The notes under the pieces were generated by a model, which made no database searches, was not told where the DNA came from, and worked only from the letters and a program-made list of their open reading frames with translations. A program made the translations under genes and the position numbers. From Nitrospira sp. (GTDB taxonomy: Bacteria > Nitrospirota > Nitrospiria > Nitrospirales > Nitrospiraceae), in assembly GCA_029865345.1 (NCBI GenBank), contig JAOUHD010000012.1, forward strand, positions 1 to 36,605: a stretch of 36,605 nucleotides of DNA, written 5' to 3'. The first letter of the stretch is position 1. Each line of letters opens with the position of its first letter. Shown in pieces: positions 1 through 8,024 of this stretch.

Positions 1-417
1 CACAAGTTTCTTCACTCGCTGCGCGACTAAGTCTTGAAAGGACAGGGCAGTCATGATCTCCGTCAGATGCTTGTCGTCCTGCAGCAGAACGGACGACACC
101 TTCTCAAGTCGTTCCACAAGTGTCTTGCAATCCATCGCCCGCAGGATCTCGACGATGGCGGAGAGATCTTTGGCGATCTGCCCGTGACCATCCTGAATCA
201 TCTCCGTCAGGCGCATCACTTCCAGTGTCCCGTCCTCCGTCATTTGTTTGAGATCGCTCAAGTGAGCCGCAGCCGCCGGAAGCTGCACACTGCTGGACGA
301 GAGCTGAGGACTGGCCTCCGAGAGGGCCCTCATCGTGTCTTTGACGAAACGAGCTAATTCGCCGAGTTCTTCGTATAACTTATGCCCGCCGTTTTCCACG
401 CTACCTCCAGCATTCAT
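1..417 (-). CDS. cheZ: CheZ-like protein phosphatase of CheY-P (C-terminus cut by window edge)
   Basis: Minus-strand reading frame of 139 codons, open at the left edge. It is mostly helical and ends in view with LSFQDLVAQRVKKLV, which matches the CheZ signature around the phosphatase glutamine (consensus FQDLTGQ). CheZ removes the phosphate from CheY at the flagellar motor. It lies 34 bases downstream of cheY in the same direction, the usual cheY-cheZ pairing. Two starts are possible: ATG at 417 with no clear ribosome site, or GTG at 399, which has GGAGG four bases upstream. The remaining C-terminus, which should carry the CheY-binding helix, lies outside the window. The family call rests mainly on this one motif plus context. 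Confidence 0.8.
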   Translation of the reverse strand, partial: MNAGGSVENGGHKLYEELGELARFVKDTMRALSEASPQLSSSSVQLPAAAAHLSDLKQMTEDGTLEVMRLTEMIQDGHGQIAKDLSAIVEILRAMDCKTLVERLEKVSSVLLQDDKHLTEIMTALSFQDLVAQRVKKLV

Positions 418-451
418 TACAAGCTCTGACGGCCACCCTCATGCCCACGGA

Positions 452-832
452 CTATTTGAATATCTTGCCGAGCTTTTCCTGCATCATCTCAGCCGTAAAG
501 GGTTTCACGATGTAATTGCTGACGCCCGCCTGCACCGCTTCAATAAGGTTGCTTTGTTGAGCCTCGGCCGTCACCATCAGCACAGGAATGGCTTTGAGCT
601 TTTCATCCGCCCGAATGGCTCGGAGCATGTCGATACCCGTCATAACCGGCATGTTCCAGTCGGACACCACGAATCCGAAGGTGTCGGCTTTCAGTTTCTG
701 TAACGCCTCTTGTCCGTTTTCCGCTTCGTCTACATTCCCAAATCCCAACTGTTTCAAGATATTTTTGATGATTCTCCTCATCGTCACCATGTCATCGACC
801 ACCAGGATCTTCATGCTTGGATCGGCTGGCAT
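452..832 (-). CDS. cheY: CheY chemotaxis response regulator
   Basis: Single receiver domain of 126 residues with no output domain. Acidic pocket D13/D14, phosphoacceptor D58 in VSDWNMP, T88, Y107 and K110 of the KPF motif are all present, so it should be phosphorylated by CheA and bind the flagellar switch. A strong ribosome site (GAGGAG) sits six bases before the ATG at 832, supporting the six-residue N-terminal extension over the internal Met7. It heads a two-gene unit with the CheZ-like gene. Upstream is a 320-base gap that may hold its promoter. Confidence 0.95.
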   Translation of the reverse strand: MPADPSMKILVVDDMVTMRRIIKNILKQLGFGNVDEAENGQEALQKLKADTFGFVVSDWNMPVMTGIDMLRAIRADEKLKAIPVLMVTAEAQQSNLIEAVQAGVSNYIVKPFTAEMMQEKLGKIFK

Positions 833-1152
833 AACGTCTCCTCTGTTTTACTCTACAGTCACAGCGACGAGGTCCGACGGTCTATCCGAATGGGATGGTC
901 GGATCTTTCCACGACCGCTCGGCGCTTCTTCCAATATCGGTACATTGGCCCAGCGACCTGAGCCGGAATGGCTTGCATCAGCGTAAACTTTCTCCTATGG
1001 GTGGGACAGGGTCGCCGTGCGTGGAGGAAAATGTGTTCCCAAGCGGCAGGCTCCGGTCGGATCATGCCCACCACTCATGACCATGGCGCCTTGCCGTCTA
1101 GGAGTGGGAACGTCGAGTCCTTCTGCCAATCAATAAGGCAGCCACTCGTCGG
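833..1152. other. Intergenic region upstream of cheY
   Basis: No convincing gene: the short frames here lack family features and ribosome sites. It should hold the promoter for cheY-cheZ. A weak sigma-28-like candidate is listed separately. A 5-base-stem inverted repeat (CTGCC/GGCAG, 1123-1141) lies just downstream of the HTH gene but has no T-tract, so I do not call it a terminator. Confidence 0.5.
965..992 (-). promoter_or_regulatory. Possible weak sigma-28 promoter for cheY-cheZ
   Basis: On the minus strand GAAAGTTT (matches 7 of 8 of the -35 consensus TAAAGTTT) is followed after 12 bases by GCCATTCC (only the GCC start of the -10 consensus GCCGATAA is well kept). Spacing is one base over the usual 11. 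It is suggestive because the gene served is a chemotaxis gene, but the -10 is poor. Confidence 0.2.
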
Positions 1153-1497
1153 TTACGAGGCTTGTCGAGACCGACCATGCATCCACTCATGGATGTCACG
1201 GCGAAGGAACCGCCAGTGCTTTCCGATTTTTAATGCCGGCAAGTCACCGACTCGGGCAAGCTTATAGACGGTGGACTTCGGTACCCGAAGGAACCGAGCC
1301 ACCTCCATCACCGTGAGAATTTCTCCCTCTCGTACGGTGCCTTCCTCGGTCTGAATCGCCGTTGCTGTAGATACTTCATTATTCATGACAACTGAGGTAT
1401 CGGCGTGGCGGTTTGAAAACTTGAGCACCCAATGGGAGCGAATCTCGGGCTCCACCCTTCGCTTCACACCTTTTCCACTCGGATGCCTGATGCCCAT
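1153..1497 (-). CDS. Excisionase-like (HTH_17 / MerR-type) small DNA-binding protein
   Basis: The last 60 residues form a classic excisionase-family winged helix: ILTVMEVARFLRVPKSTVYKLARVG, then LPALKIGKHWRFLRRDIHEWM. Members bind DNA as small regulators; most outside phages are not true excisionases. The first 36 residues are basic and have no family match. The start at 1497 has GGAG eight bases upstream. An internal ATG at 1386 would give a more typical 77-residue protein but lacks a ribosome site. The gene is divergent from the MinD-like ATPase with only about 70 bases between starts, so it may control that gene or its own promoter. No integrase or phage gene is near. Confidence 0.75.
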   Translation of the reverse strand: MGIRHPSGKGVKRRVEPEIRSHWVLKFSNRHADTSVVMNNEVSTATAIQTEEGTVREGEILTVMEVARFLRVPKSTVYKLARVGDLPALKIGKHWRFLRRDIHEWMHGRSRQAS

Positions 1498-1565
1498 TCA
1501 TGTTTCTCCACGTCCGACCGACAAAGGATCTGCGACTGGGCCTAAACCAATAGGAATTGAACACA

Positions 1566-2465
1566 ATGGCGCGTGTGATTTCGGTCGCGTCGGGTAAAGG
1601 CGGGGTCGGAAAAAGTGTGGTGGCGGCTAACCTGGCTCTCCTCTTGGCACAGAGGGGGCAGCAGGTGGTGCTTGTGGATCTTGACGTCGGCGGCGCTGAC
1701 GCACATGTGCTGGTCGGCCTCCTCAATCCGCCATTTAGCCTGACCGACTTCCTCAACCATCGCATTGAGCAGTTGGATGATCTGGCTCACCCGCTTCCCA
1801 TTCACCCGAACTTGCGGATTATTCCCGGCACCGGCGACACCTTGGCGACAGCCAATATGTCCTATTCACAGAAGAAACGCCTGATCCGGAATTTTCAAGA
1901 TATCCGCGCGGACGTGATCGTCGTCGATATCGGAGCAGGAGCGAGTTATCATACTCTCGATTTCTTTCTTATGGCCGACCATCACGTCGCCGTCGCAACG
2001 CCAGACCCCACCTCCGTCTTGGATCTCTACCGGTTTCTTAAGCTCGCGGCGATTCGTCGTGTTTTATCGATGTTCGTGATGCGGGATGTGATGGCGGAAG
2101 GCCTAGCGAACCGGGACTACAGCAGTGTGGAAGAGGTGTTGGATGTCGCGGGCAAGACGGATGAGTCCGGTCGTGCGATCGCAGAAACTACCCTGCGAGC
2201 GTTTCAGCCGACCCTCATCCTCAATCGCGTATCGGGACGCGCTCGCGTTAACGTACTCCAGCTGAGGAAACTGCTCAAAGAGTATGTTGGTGGCGATTTG
2301 ACCCTGCTGGGTGAGATTCCGGACGACCCTGCGATGGAACAAGCGGTACGTGCGTACGTCCCGGTGGTTCAGCACGCTCCTTCCTCACCCGCTTCGATTG
2401 CAATCAACAAGTCAGCAGATGCGCTATTGCAACTATTCTCAAACCCATTATCGCGTGCGGCATGA
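1566..2465 (+). CDS. MinD/FlhG-like P-loop ATPase
   Basis: About 299 residues of the ParA/MinD superfamily. A deviant Walker A (SGKGGVGKS, with the signature lysine) lies near the N-terminus, followed by VVLVDLDVGGADAH (A' motif), VIVVDIGAGASY (Walker B) and, near the C-terminus, LLGEIPDDPAMEQAVR. A helical insert follows the VATPDPTSVLDLYRF segment, as in the COG0455 group of flagellar or cell-pole ATPases. It lacks the N-terminal FlhF-binding extension of true FlhG, so the role in flagellar number or placement is inference from context. ATG at 1566 is preferred: AGGA lies ten bases upstream, while the TTG at 1557 sits directly on the ribosome site. It is the only plus-strand gene in the left 31 kb. 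Confidence 0.8.
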   Translation: MARVISVASGKGGVGKSVVAANLALLLAQRGQQVVLVDLDVGGADAHVLVGLLNPPFSLTDFLNHRIEQLDDLAHPLPIHPNLRIIPGTGDTLATANMSYSQKKRLIRNFQDIRADVIVVDIGAGASYHTLDFFLMADHHVAVATPDPTSVLDLYRFLKLAAIRRVLSMFVMRDVMAEGLANRDYSSVEEVLDVAGKTDESGRAIAETTLRAFQPTLILNRVSGRARVNVLQLRKLLKEYVGGDLTLLGEIPDDPAMEQAVRAYVPVVQHAPSSPASIAINKSADALLQLFSNPLSRAA

Positions 2466-2559
2466 CTGAGTGTGCAAGATGCGGACAGCCTGTGGTGTTT
2501 ATCGTTACAGCTATCTTTCAAGAGATCAACAAGATCACTCTCTCCTCACATCAGATCTG

Positions 2560-2577
2560 ATCGGTTACCGATTTTTT
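2560..2577 (+). terminator. Short Rho-independent terminator after the MinD-like gene
   Basis: ATCGG-TTA-CCGAT followed by six T residues on the plus strand. The stem is only five base pairs. It sits between convergent genes and overlaps the stop codon of the minus-strand chemoreceptor. Confidence 0.45.
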
Positions 2578-3580
2578 CGCACAATGACTCCGTACCATCC
2601 GAGGCCATCATACTCCTGGTACCCAATGGTCTTGGCATAGGCAACCACTTCGTGCCCGCTGTTAACATAAAAGCCTCGTTGACGTCCTTGATGATTCAGC
2701 ATGAACGGCTGCAAGATCTCTTGATTGTCTGACGCAGCGATAATGCGAAGACCTTTGTCAAGTAGCATCACGCGCGTGCGCTTCCAGGCTTCCTCTGAAA
2801 TCAATGCCTCTTTCTGAACAATGGTTTGTGATTGATGTTCCCAATCGAAGACGACCCCCAACACACCGATCACTTCTCCGTCTATCCGCCCTTCCTTCCG
2901 GACAGCGGCTGCATACACGGCGACTAGTTTACCCTCATGAAGCGGGTCGTAATAAATATCGTCGACGACGTACTCATTTCCTCGCATTGTTGCCATGGCC
3001 TTCTGAAACCATGGCAACTTCGACCCATCGGCGCCGACTATCCTGGGAAATTTACTCGGCTGGGAGCAGGCCAGGATCGTTCCGTCGACACCGACTAAGA
3101 CGAGATTGAGGTAGATTGAATAAAATCGATTGATCAGCCCAAGTCGTTCAGAGGCATGATGAAGGGCGGGGCGGGCCGGGCCAGTGATTTCAGTCCATGC
3201 ACCAACGCTTCATCCGTCGCCCACCAACGAACATCCGCGGTACACTCAAACAAATTGCGCACGATCAGCTGCACGAGAGTCTGCGCCATCTCTGAAAGAC
3301 GATCGCACTCTTTTTCAGTAAACTGCCGTTCCAGCTCGCTTGTCTCTTCACCGATTGCCCCCAGCTCTCTGGAGGCCTCGGTGGCTTGCCCAGCCAAGTG
3401 TTTGACTTCCGTAGCGACCACGGCAAATCCTCGACCGGCTTCACCGGCTCGCGCAGCTTCAATCGTGGCGTTCAGCGACAGCATGGTGATCTCATTGGTG
3501 ATCCTCGCATTTCTATCTCGATAGTTATCAATCCGTTGTTGGACGCTCTTGATGACTTCTTTAATGCTGGACCGACTCAT
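2565..3580 (-). pseudogene. Soluble methyl-accepting chemotaxis protein with C-terminal Cache-like sensor, broken by one frameshift
   Basis: The first frame (3580-3134) gives a cytoplasmic receptor signalling hairpin including [20 protein letters not shown], then a segment with [20 protein letters not shown]. It is thrown out of frame in a GC-rich run near 3155-3180 and stops at 3134. Shifting by one base restores continuous coding: [19 protein letters not shown], then a sensor domain (QKAMATMRGNEYVVDDIYYD ... YDGLGWYGVIVRK) to the stop at 2565. The joined product would be about 338 residues without membrane segments or HAMP, which is normal for this soluble receptor family. The shift is equivalent to loss of one base and may be a real mutation or a sequence error. 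The product would signal to CheA. Confidence 0.8.
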
Positions 3581-3627
3581 AGTATTCCCGCTCGACCTGG
3601 GTGATGTGGTAAATGAACGTTAGTGGG

Positions 3628-4263
3628 CTAACCCGACTGACTACGGCGCGCCCGCAGCCGTTCTGCTTGTGCATGGAGAATGTGGCGGATCAGATATTCC
3701 TGGTCGTCGGGCTTCAGATCTACGAATTCGGTGGCAACAGCAAACTCCAGTCCATCGGCCTGAGGGACGGAACGAATAACTTTGACCAACGCCTGGATGA
3801 GCCTGAACGGCGGAAGAATCATCTTGATCGCGAGCTGGTCACCGGCGGTGAACTCCCGAAGGGAGACGAACCCCATGCCTCCCCCGCTCAGATTGACATC
3901 CGTCGGTCGCGCCATCGTGACACTTGCCGGATGAGTCATTGCCAAAGAATTGAGGATGACTTCAAGTACGTAGTCGACTTTCATGATCCAGGGGAGCACC
4001 GGTGAGCCGATCAATGACTCTCCCGTACGCGCGAGCAGATCCGCAGTCGGTTGCGTGACGACGGCAGAGATCATCTCCGGGGTGGCACTGATCGCTTCGA
4101 CAGGAACAGCGGTTCCTGTCTCGGTCAGCACACGATATTCCATCAGCACCCGATCATCGATTCTGATCCATTCTCGCCGTTCATCGGCGGCGCTCGAGGA
4201 TGGGGCGGACGGTGTCGTGACAGGAGACGCCATGGTCAGGTCGCTTTCACGGTTAGGCGGCAC
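3628..4263 (-). CDS. PilZ-domain c-di-GMP receptor with a long internal insertion
   Basis: Residues 29-34 give the RRxxxR arm (RREWIR) and residues 122-128 give DVNLSGG, the two halves of the PilZ c-di-GMP site. They are about 88 residues apart, far more than in a minimal PilZ domain, so the barrel carries an insertion of roughly 60 residues that may serve dimerisation or partner binding. The C-terminus is helical and basic. The GTG start at 4263 overlaps the end of the GGDEF-like gene by 11 bases; an in-frame ATG at 4233 is an equally good start. It is probably co-transcribed with and translationally coupled to that gene, giving a c-di-GMP pair beside flagellar genes. The target is unknown. 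Confidence 0.85.
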   Translation of the reverse strand: MPPNRESDLTMASPVTTPSAPSSSAADERREWIRIDDRVLMEYRVLTETGTAVPVEAISATPEMISAVVTQPTADLLARTGESLIGSPVLPWIMKVDYVLEVILNSLAMTHPASVTMARPTDVNLSGGGMGFVSLREFTAGDQLAIKMILPPFRLIQALVKVIRSVPQADGLEFAVATEFVDLKPDDQEYLIRHILHAQAERLRARRSQSG

Positions 4264-5407
4264 AACTCAATGCCACAGCACACGCGACTCCCGGCGGTTT
4301 CGGAGCATGAAGGACCACGCGATTCCGTCCTTGAGCCTTTGCATCATTCAAGGCGGCATCGCCGACCATCATCCACTCTGCAACGGACACCACCGTAGCA
4401 TCTGGAACCGCGGCCAAACCAATACTGGCTGTAGTACGGACCTGCCCATCCTCAATTGTGAAGGGGTATCGCTCAACACGCTCTCGCAACCTCTCCGCAA
4501 GCGCGCGCGCCTGTTGCCTATCGGTATGAGGCAGTACAACCGCGAAAGTATTGCCTCTGTATCGACCAGCTATATCGCTGTCACGCACCGTCCCTCGTAT
4601 GAGATCAGCTGCCATCTTGAGCACCTGATCTCCAGCGGTATGGCCAAGGCGGTCATTGACGATCCTGAAGAAATCCAAGTCCAGCAGCAAAAGACAAGCC
4701 GGCACACCGTAACGAAGTCCAACACTCAACTCCCGCATCAGCGCACTCTCGAATGCCTGAAGGTTAAGCAAGTCCGTGAGTGGATCGCGAAGAGCCATCA
4801 CCCTCGCGCGTTGTTGCGTCCGGGCATGGCGGAGTGCGAGAGACAGCGATGCACCGACCGTCTCGAGGGCTTCTCGTTCGCGTGGAGTAAAATGATCTGG
4901 ATCTTTCAGTTGAACAAGGAGGAGGCCGTTCTCCTCCGACCCTAGAGCAAGCGGCACCTCCTCTCCCAGAGTGGCATCCTGTTCTTGCATGGCCTGTTGC
5001 GACGCCGAAGATGGGACGAGTCGAAGATGCCGCGAACGGCCGCCCCTCGGAGGAGCGTCCGAGTCAACATCGTGAGCAGGAGATTGGCCGAGTCTGCGCA
5101 TCAAATACCGGCGCACCTGCGCCTCCCGTTCCCGATTCTGGGAGTCCGACCAGATCCAGGCTCGGTTGCGATGTGATCTCGCAACCCCAACCATAACGGG
5201 ATCGACCAGGGACGGTAATCCTTTCGTCAGAACTTTGATGATCGCTTCTTCGTCCGTTGAGGACGCAAGTGCATCGGTAAGACAATGCAGCGCGGTCAGC
5301 CTTTGGTGGGAGTGTCGCAATTCACCCTGAGCGTGCGCCAACTCCTGCGTGACCCTGGCCAACTCATCGGGTAGCCTACTCGTATCGAAGACTGTCTGTT
5401 TGGCCAT
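4253..5407 (-). CDS. GAF-GGDEF protein with degenerate active site and intact I-site (probable c-di-GMP sensor, not synthase)
   Basis: Protein of 384 residues: N-terminal coiled coil (about 10-40), GAF-like domain (about 40-195), GGDEF-family domain (about 205-367). The fold markers DPLTDLLN and LDLDFFRIVNDRLGHTAGD are kept, but the signature GG(D/E)EF is RGNTF at 284-288, losing the acidic catalytic residue. The inhibitory-site motif RxxD (R275-D278) is present exactly five residues before it. In known families this combination usually means c-di-GMP binding without synthesis. The ATG has AGGA nine bases upstream. It follows fliT by 19 bases and overlaps the PilZ gene, so it is probably read with the flagellar block. 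Confidence 0.88.
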   Translation of the reverse strand: MAKQTVFDTSRLPDELARVTQELAHAQGELRHSHQRLTALHCLTDALASSTDEEAIIKVLTKGLPSLVDPVMVGVARSHRNRAWIWSDSQNREREAQVRRYLMRRLGQSPAHDVDSDAPPRGGRSRHLRLVPSSASQQAMQEQDATLGEEVPLALGSEENGLLLVQLKDPDHFTPREREALETVGASLSLALRHARTQQRARVMALRDPLTDLLNLQAFESALMRELSVGLRYGVPACLLLLDLDFFRIVNDRLGHTAGDQVLKMAADLIRGTVRDSDIAGRYRGNTFAVVLPHTDRQQARALAERLRERVERYPFTIEDGQVRTTASIGLAAVPDATVVSVAEWMMVGDAALNDAKAQGRNRVVLHAPKPPGVACAVALSCAA

Positions 5408-5426
5408 CGCCTGTTCCTGCCCCCTG

Positions 5427-5753
5427 CTACGCCTTAATCGATACGGTCACAACGCTCGACGGCTGCCCCCCTAGTCGTTGATGGAGGCCTTGAAGACGTT
5501 GTCTGGTCGCCGTCGCCTCTCCCAATAACGTCGCCAACACGACTTGCACGGTACGCACATGATCGCAAACCTGTTCATCGAGCTTCAGCAGATTGCCTGC
5601 CTCTTGAACCGGCGTCTGCATGGACGCCAAGAGGGTACCACGCTCGCCATAACATTGAGCAACGGCGTCCCATTGTCCAAGCGCAGCCGCTTCCGCCGCG
5701 GTCTGCGTGAGCCGCAAAATATCCTCCTGACCGTTCATCTCTGTGCAACTCAT
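5427..5753 (-). CDS. fliT: FliT-like flagellar export chaperone
   Basis: Helical protein of 108 residues directly after fliS; its ATG overlaps the fliS stop by four bases (ATGA), so the two are translationally coupled. Length, all-helical composition, conserved-looking segment ending in RQRLQGLHQRLG and position after fliD-fliS fit FliT, which escorts the cap protein FliD to the export gate. FliT sequences are very divergent, so the call leans on position. Confidence 0.65.
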   Translation of the reverse strand: MSCTEMNGQEDILRLTQTAAEAAALGQWDAVAQCYGERGTLLASMQTPVQEAGNLLKLDEQVCDHVRTVQVVLATLLGEATATRQRLQGLHQRLGGQPSSVVTVSIKA

Positions 5754-6142
5754 CGTACACCAGCCAGATGAGTCTGCTGCGCGACGATCTCACGCCACCC
5801 CTCGCGAAGCATCGTCAGGCAACGGTGCGGACCATCGAGCCGGCGCACATCGTTACGGGCATTGGCCATGACCAGTTCGCTGAGCATGTACTCGTAGAGA
5901 CGATGCAAGGACCGCGCGATCTCACCGCCCTGTTCGAAATCGAGGACGCTGTTGAGCTCTCCGATGATGGAAATAGCTCGTCCGAGGAACCGGCCCTTTT
6001 CCTTTGGGTCATTGGACTCGATCCCGGCCCTGGCGAGTTCAATCGATTGGATAGCCGCGTCGTAGAGCAGCACGACGATCTGAACTCTGGACGACGTCAT
6101 CACCTGGGTCCGCTGATACTGGTTCGTGTATTGAGTGAGCAT
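5750..6142 (-). CDS. fliS: FliS flagellin export chaperone
   Basis: 130 residues with the FliS hallmarks: YTNQYQRTQVMTSSRVQIVV near the N-terminus (the residues that pack against flagellin), LLYDAAIQSIELAR, and later helices with LDFEQGGEIARSLHRLYEYM. It binds the flagellin C-terminus in the cytoplasm and prevents early polymerisation. The ribosome site AAAGGA precedes the ATG by three bases. It lies 21 bases downstream of fliD. Confidence 0.95.
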   Translation of the reverse strand: MLTQYTNQYQRTQVMTSSRVQIVVLLYDAAIQSIELARAGIESNDPKEKGRFLGRAISIIGELNSVLDFEQGGEIARSLHRLYEYMLSELVMANARNDVRRLDGPHRCLTMLREGWREIVAQQTHLAGVR

Positions 6143-6163
6143 AGGTCCTTTCCCTGGACTCCT

Positions 6164-7570
6164 TTAATTTTTCCTCGTGAGCGAGGAATTGTTCTGAAGG
6201 AAGCTGATCTGACTCTGGAGTTGTCCAAGCAGCCCGTCGAGCGCGGCATACTGCAGGCGAAGCCGCGCTTCATACTGCTCGATGAGATCTTCTTTTCGGG
6301 CAATCTCGTCGGTTATATTCGCAATCTGATCGGTGAGACCCTTCTTCCTGAGCGTCAGTGCCCCGGATTGAATATCCGCGAGCGAATCCACCGCGACATT
6401 GACAAGCTGCGCCACCCCGACGCTGCCGGTCTGAGTCACAAACACATTCTTGACTGCGGTGTAATTCGAGCTCAGCGCTGCGCTCAGCTTGGCATCCTCG
6501 ACGGTCACCGTGCCGTCGCGCTCTGTCTTAAATCCGATGTCACCCGCGGACGCATACATGGTCAATCCCGGCACGACGGAGGAGAGTGCGCTCCTCACTT
6601 GGCTGAGCACCGTCCGCACCGTCGGCTCGTTGAAAAAGATTCCACCCTCCTTGGCGGCGACGTCGTAGGTATTCCGCTCGTTGATGAACGTGACCACCTC
6701 GTTGTAGGCTGTTGCTAGATTCTTGATGCCGGTTTGGACAGCCGTCACATCCCGCGAGACATTGACGGAAACGGTGTCTGAACCGGTGGTCTTCTTATTC
6801 AGCGTCAAGGTCACCCCGGTAATCGCATCGGTCATGGTGTTACTGCTGCGCTGGAACGTCACCGGGTTGAGCGTAGGATCGCCCACCACGATCACGGCAT
6901 CTTGGGCCGCTTGCAAGGTATCGGTCCCTCCAGTTCCGCTGGCGTTCAGAAAATCGAGATCGGTGTCGTCCGCCACAATCGTCAGCCCGTTACCGGCGCC
7001 GGTACTGACGGCGGTTAATGCCAAGCGGTAGGCTGGAGTCGATTCGCTCCCCGTGTTGACCACCGAAGCCGTGACGCCAGCGCTGAGGTCATTGATAGCG
7101 GTTTTGAGATCTTCGATCGTTGCCGTGTCGCTCAGACTGACGGTTTGATTCGTGCCGCTGCCGACGCGAAAGGTGAACGTCCCCGAGCCTCCGCTCACGA
7201 TGTCAGTCGTCGTGGTTGCAACCGCCTTTACCGCCTTATTCGTGATCTGGTGCGTTTGCGCCAGTTGCGTGACCTTGAGGGTGTAGCTTCCCTGCACGGC
7301 CGACGACGATCCCGTCGCGGTCAGCACGGTGGAATCGCTGACCGACACGCTGGAACGATCAAAATTGGAGGGCAGACGCAATTTGTCGGCCGCACTTTGG
7401 AGAGCGATCAACTTTGTGCTCAGCGTGGCGTAGTCAGTCGATTTTGAATTAAGCGTGCTCTTCTTGGCTGTGAGTCGCTCGACAGGGATGCGTGACGCCT
7501 TGACCAATTGGTCCACGACTTGGCCAAAGTCCAGTCCGTTTCCCAGACCGCCAAAACTGATCGTCGCCAT
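6164..7570 (-). CDS. fliD: FliD flagellar filament cap protein
   Basis: 468 residues, normal for the family. The N-terminus reads FGGLGNGLDFGQVVDQLVKA, the conserved FliD_N start. The C-terminal FliD_C domain (about 260-460) contains LATAYNEVVTFINERNTYD and ends in heptad-like helices near IARKEDLIEQYEARLRLQYA. The middle is rich in Thr/Ser/Gly, as in the variable domains. FliD caps the growing filament and folds exported flagellin. A good ribosome site (GAGGAG) precedes the ATG. The stop is 21 bases before fliS and the start 20 bases after flaG. Confidence 0.96.
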   Translation of the reverse strand: MATISFGGLGNGLDFGQVVDQLVKASRIPVERLTAKKSTLNSKSTDYATLSTKLIALQSAADKLRLPSNFDRSSVSVSDSTVLTATGSSSAVQGSYTLKVTQLAQTHQITNKAVKAVATTTTDIVSGGSGTFTFRVGSGTNQTVSLSDTATIEDLKTAINDLSAGVTASVVNTGSESTPAYRLALTAVSTGAGNGLTIVADDTDLDFLNASGTGGTDTLQAAQDAVIVVGDPTLNPVTFQRSSNTMTDAITGVTLTLNKKTTGSDTVSVNVSRDVTAVQTGIKNLATAYNEVVTFINERNTYDVAAKEGGIFFNEPTVRTVLSQVRSALSSVVPGLTMYASAGDIGFKTERDGTVTVEDAKLSAALSSNYTAVKNVFVTQTGSVGVAQLVNVAVDSLADIQSGALTLRKKGLTDQIANITDEIARKEDLIEQYEARLRLQYAALDGLLGQLQSQISFLQNNSSLTRKN

Positions 7571-7590
7571 ACGCGCTCCTCGCGATCGCT

Positions 7591-7953
7591 CTATCCCTGC
7601 TCTTGCAACAGCAGCCCTTTCAGGCTCGACAAGTACTTTTCCAAATCCAGCAACTCTTCAGGTGGAATCTGGCGGATCACCTCGCCGGACTCCTGTTCGA
7701 CCACCTTCACGACGACTTGTTCGGTTTCATCATCTACTCTGATCCTGAGCTGCGGGTTCGCCTGACTCAGAACCTCACTGACTTTCGCAGCCGCCTGTTC
7801 GATTCTGGACCGCTCAGCGAATACCTGGAAAGTTGAGCGCGCCTCCGTATCCTCTTTTCTTACCTTCGGCTTTTGCCCTATCGCACTCGATGGTTCGTCC
7901 CCACGAATGCGTTCGACCCGAAGATCTGCCTTTGGTGTAACGCTGTGTATCAT
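7591..7953 (-). CDS. flaG: FlaG family protein
   Basis: 120 residues. The N-terminal half is charged and probably disordered. The C-terminal half has the FlaG domain: ANPQLRIRVDDETEQVVVKV, then ESGEVIRQIPPEELLDLEKY. FlaG affects filament length in several polar flagellates. The ribosome site GGAGG is five bases before the ATG. It lies between flagellin and fliD, a common order. A stable hairpin separates it from the flagellin gene and may lower its expression relative to flagellin. Confidence 0.92.
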   Translation of the reverse strand: MIHSVTPKADLRVERIRGDEPSSAIGQKPKVRKEDTEARSTFQVFAERSRIEQAAAKVSEVLSQANPQLRIRVDDETEQVVVKVVEQESGEVIRQIPPEELLDLEKYLSSLKGLLLQEQG

Positions 7954-7979
7954 GGCAGCCTCCGCATAAATTTATCGGT

Positions 7980-8009
7980 GCCGCGCCCCCTATAAAAAGG
8001 AGGCGCGGC
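7980..8009 (-). terminator. Strong hairpin after the flagellin gene
   Basis: Eleven-base arms (GCCGCGCCTCC / GGGGGCGCGGC on the minus strand, one G-U pair) around an 8-base AT loop, 16 bases past the flagellin stop. No T-tract follows, so it may be a partial terminator or an mRNA 3'-end stabiliser that sets flagellin above flaG-fliD. Confidence 0.55.
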
Positions 8010-8024
8010 CCCGACGGCCAGTAC

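Noticed and set aside
1153..1497. Prophage or integrative element marked by the excisionase-like gene
   Set aside because: No integrase, attachment repeats or phage genes nearby; this HTH family is common outside phages.
2565..3580. Programmed frameshift in the chemoreceptor
   Set aside because: No slippery heptamer with a downstream structure could be identified; mutation or sequence error is simpler.
3983..4945. 320-residue plus-strand frame
   Set aside because: Antisense to the GGDEF-like and PilZ genes, which have clear domains; no family signal of its own.
5768..6718. 316-residue plus-strand frame
   Set aside because: Antisense shadow of fliS and fliD.
7972..7979. ACCGATAA on the minus strand before flaG, resembling a sigma-28 -10
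   Set aside because: No matching -35 at 11 bases; the position falls inside the flagellin 3' hairpin.
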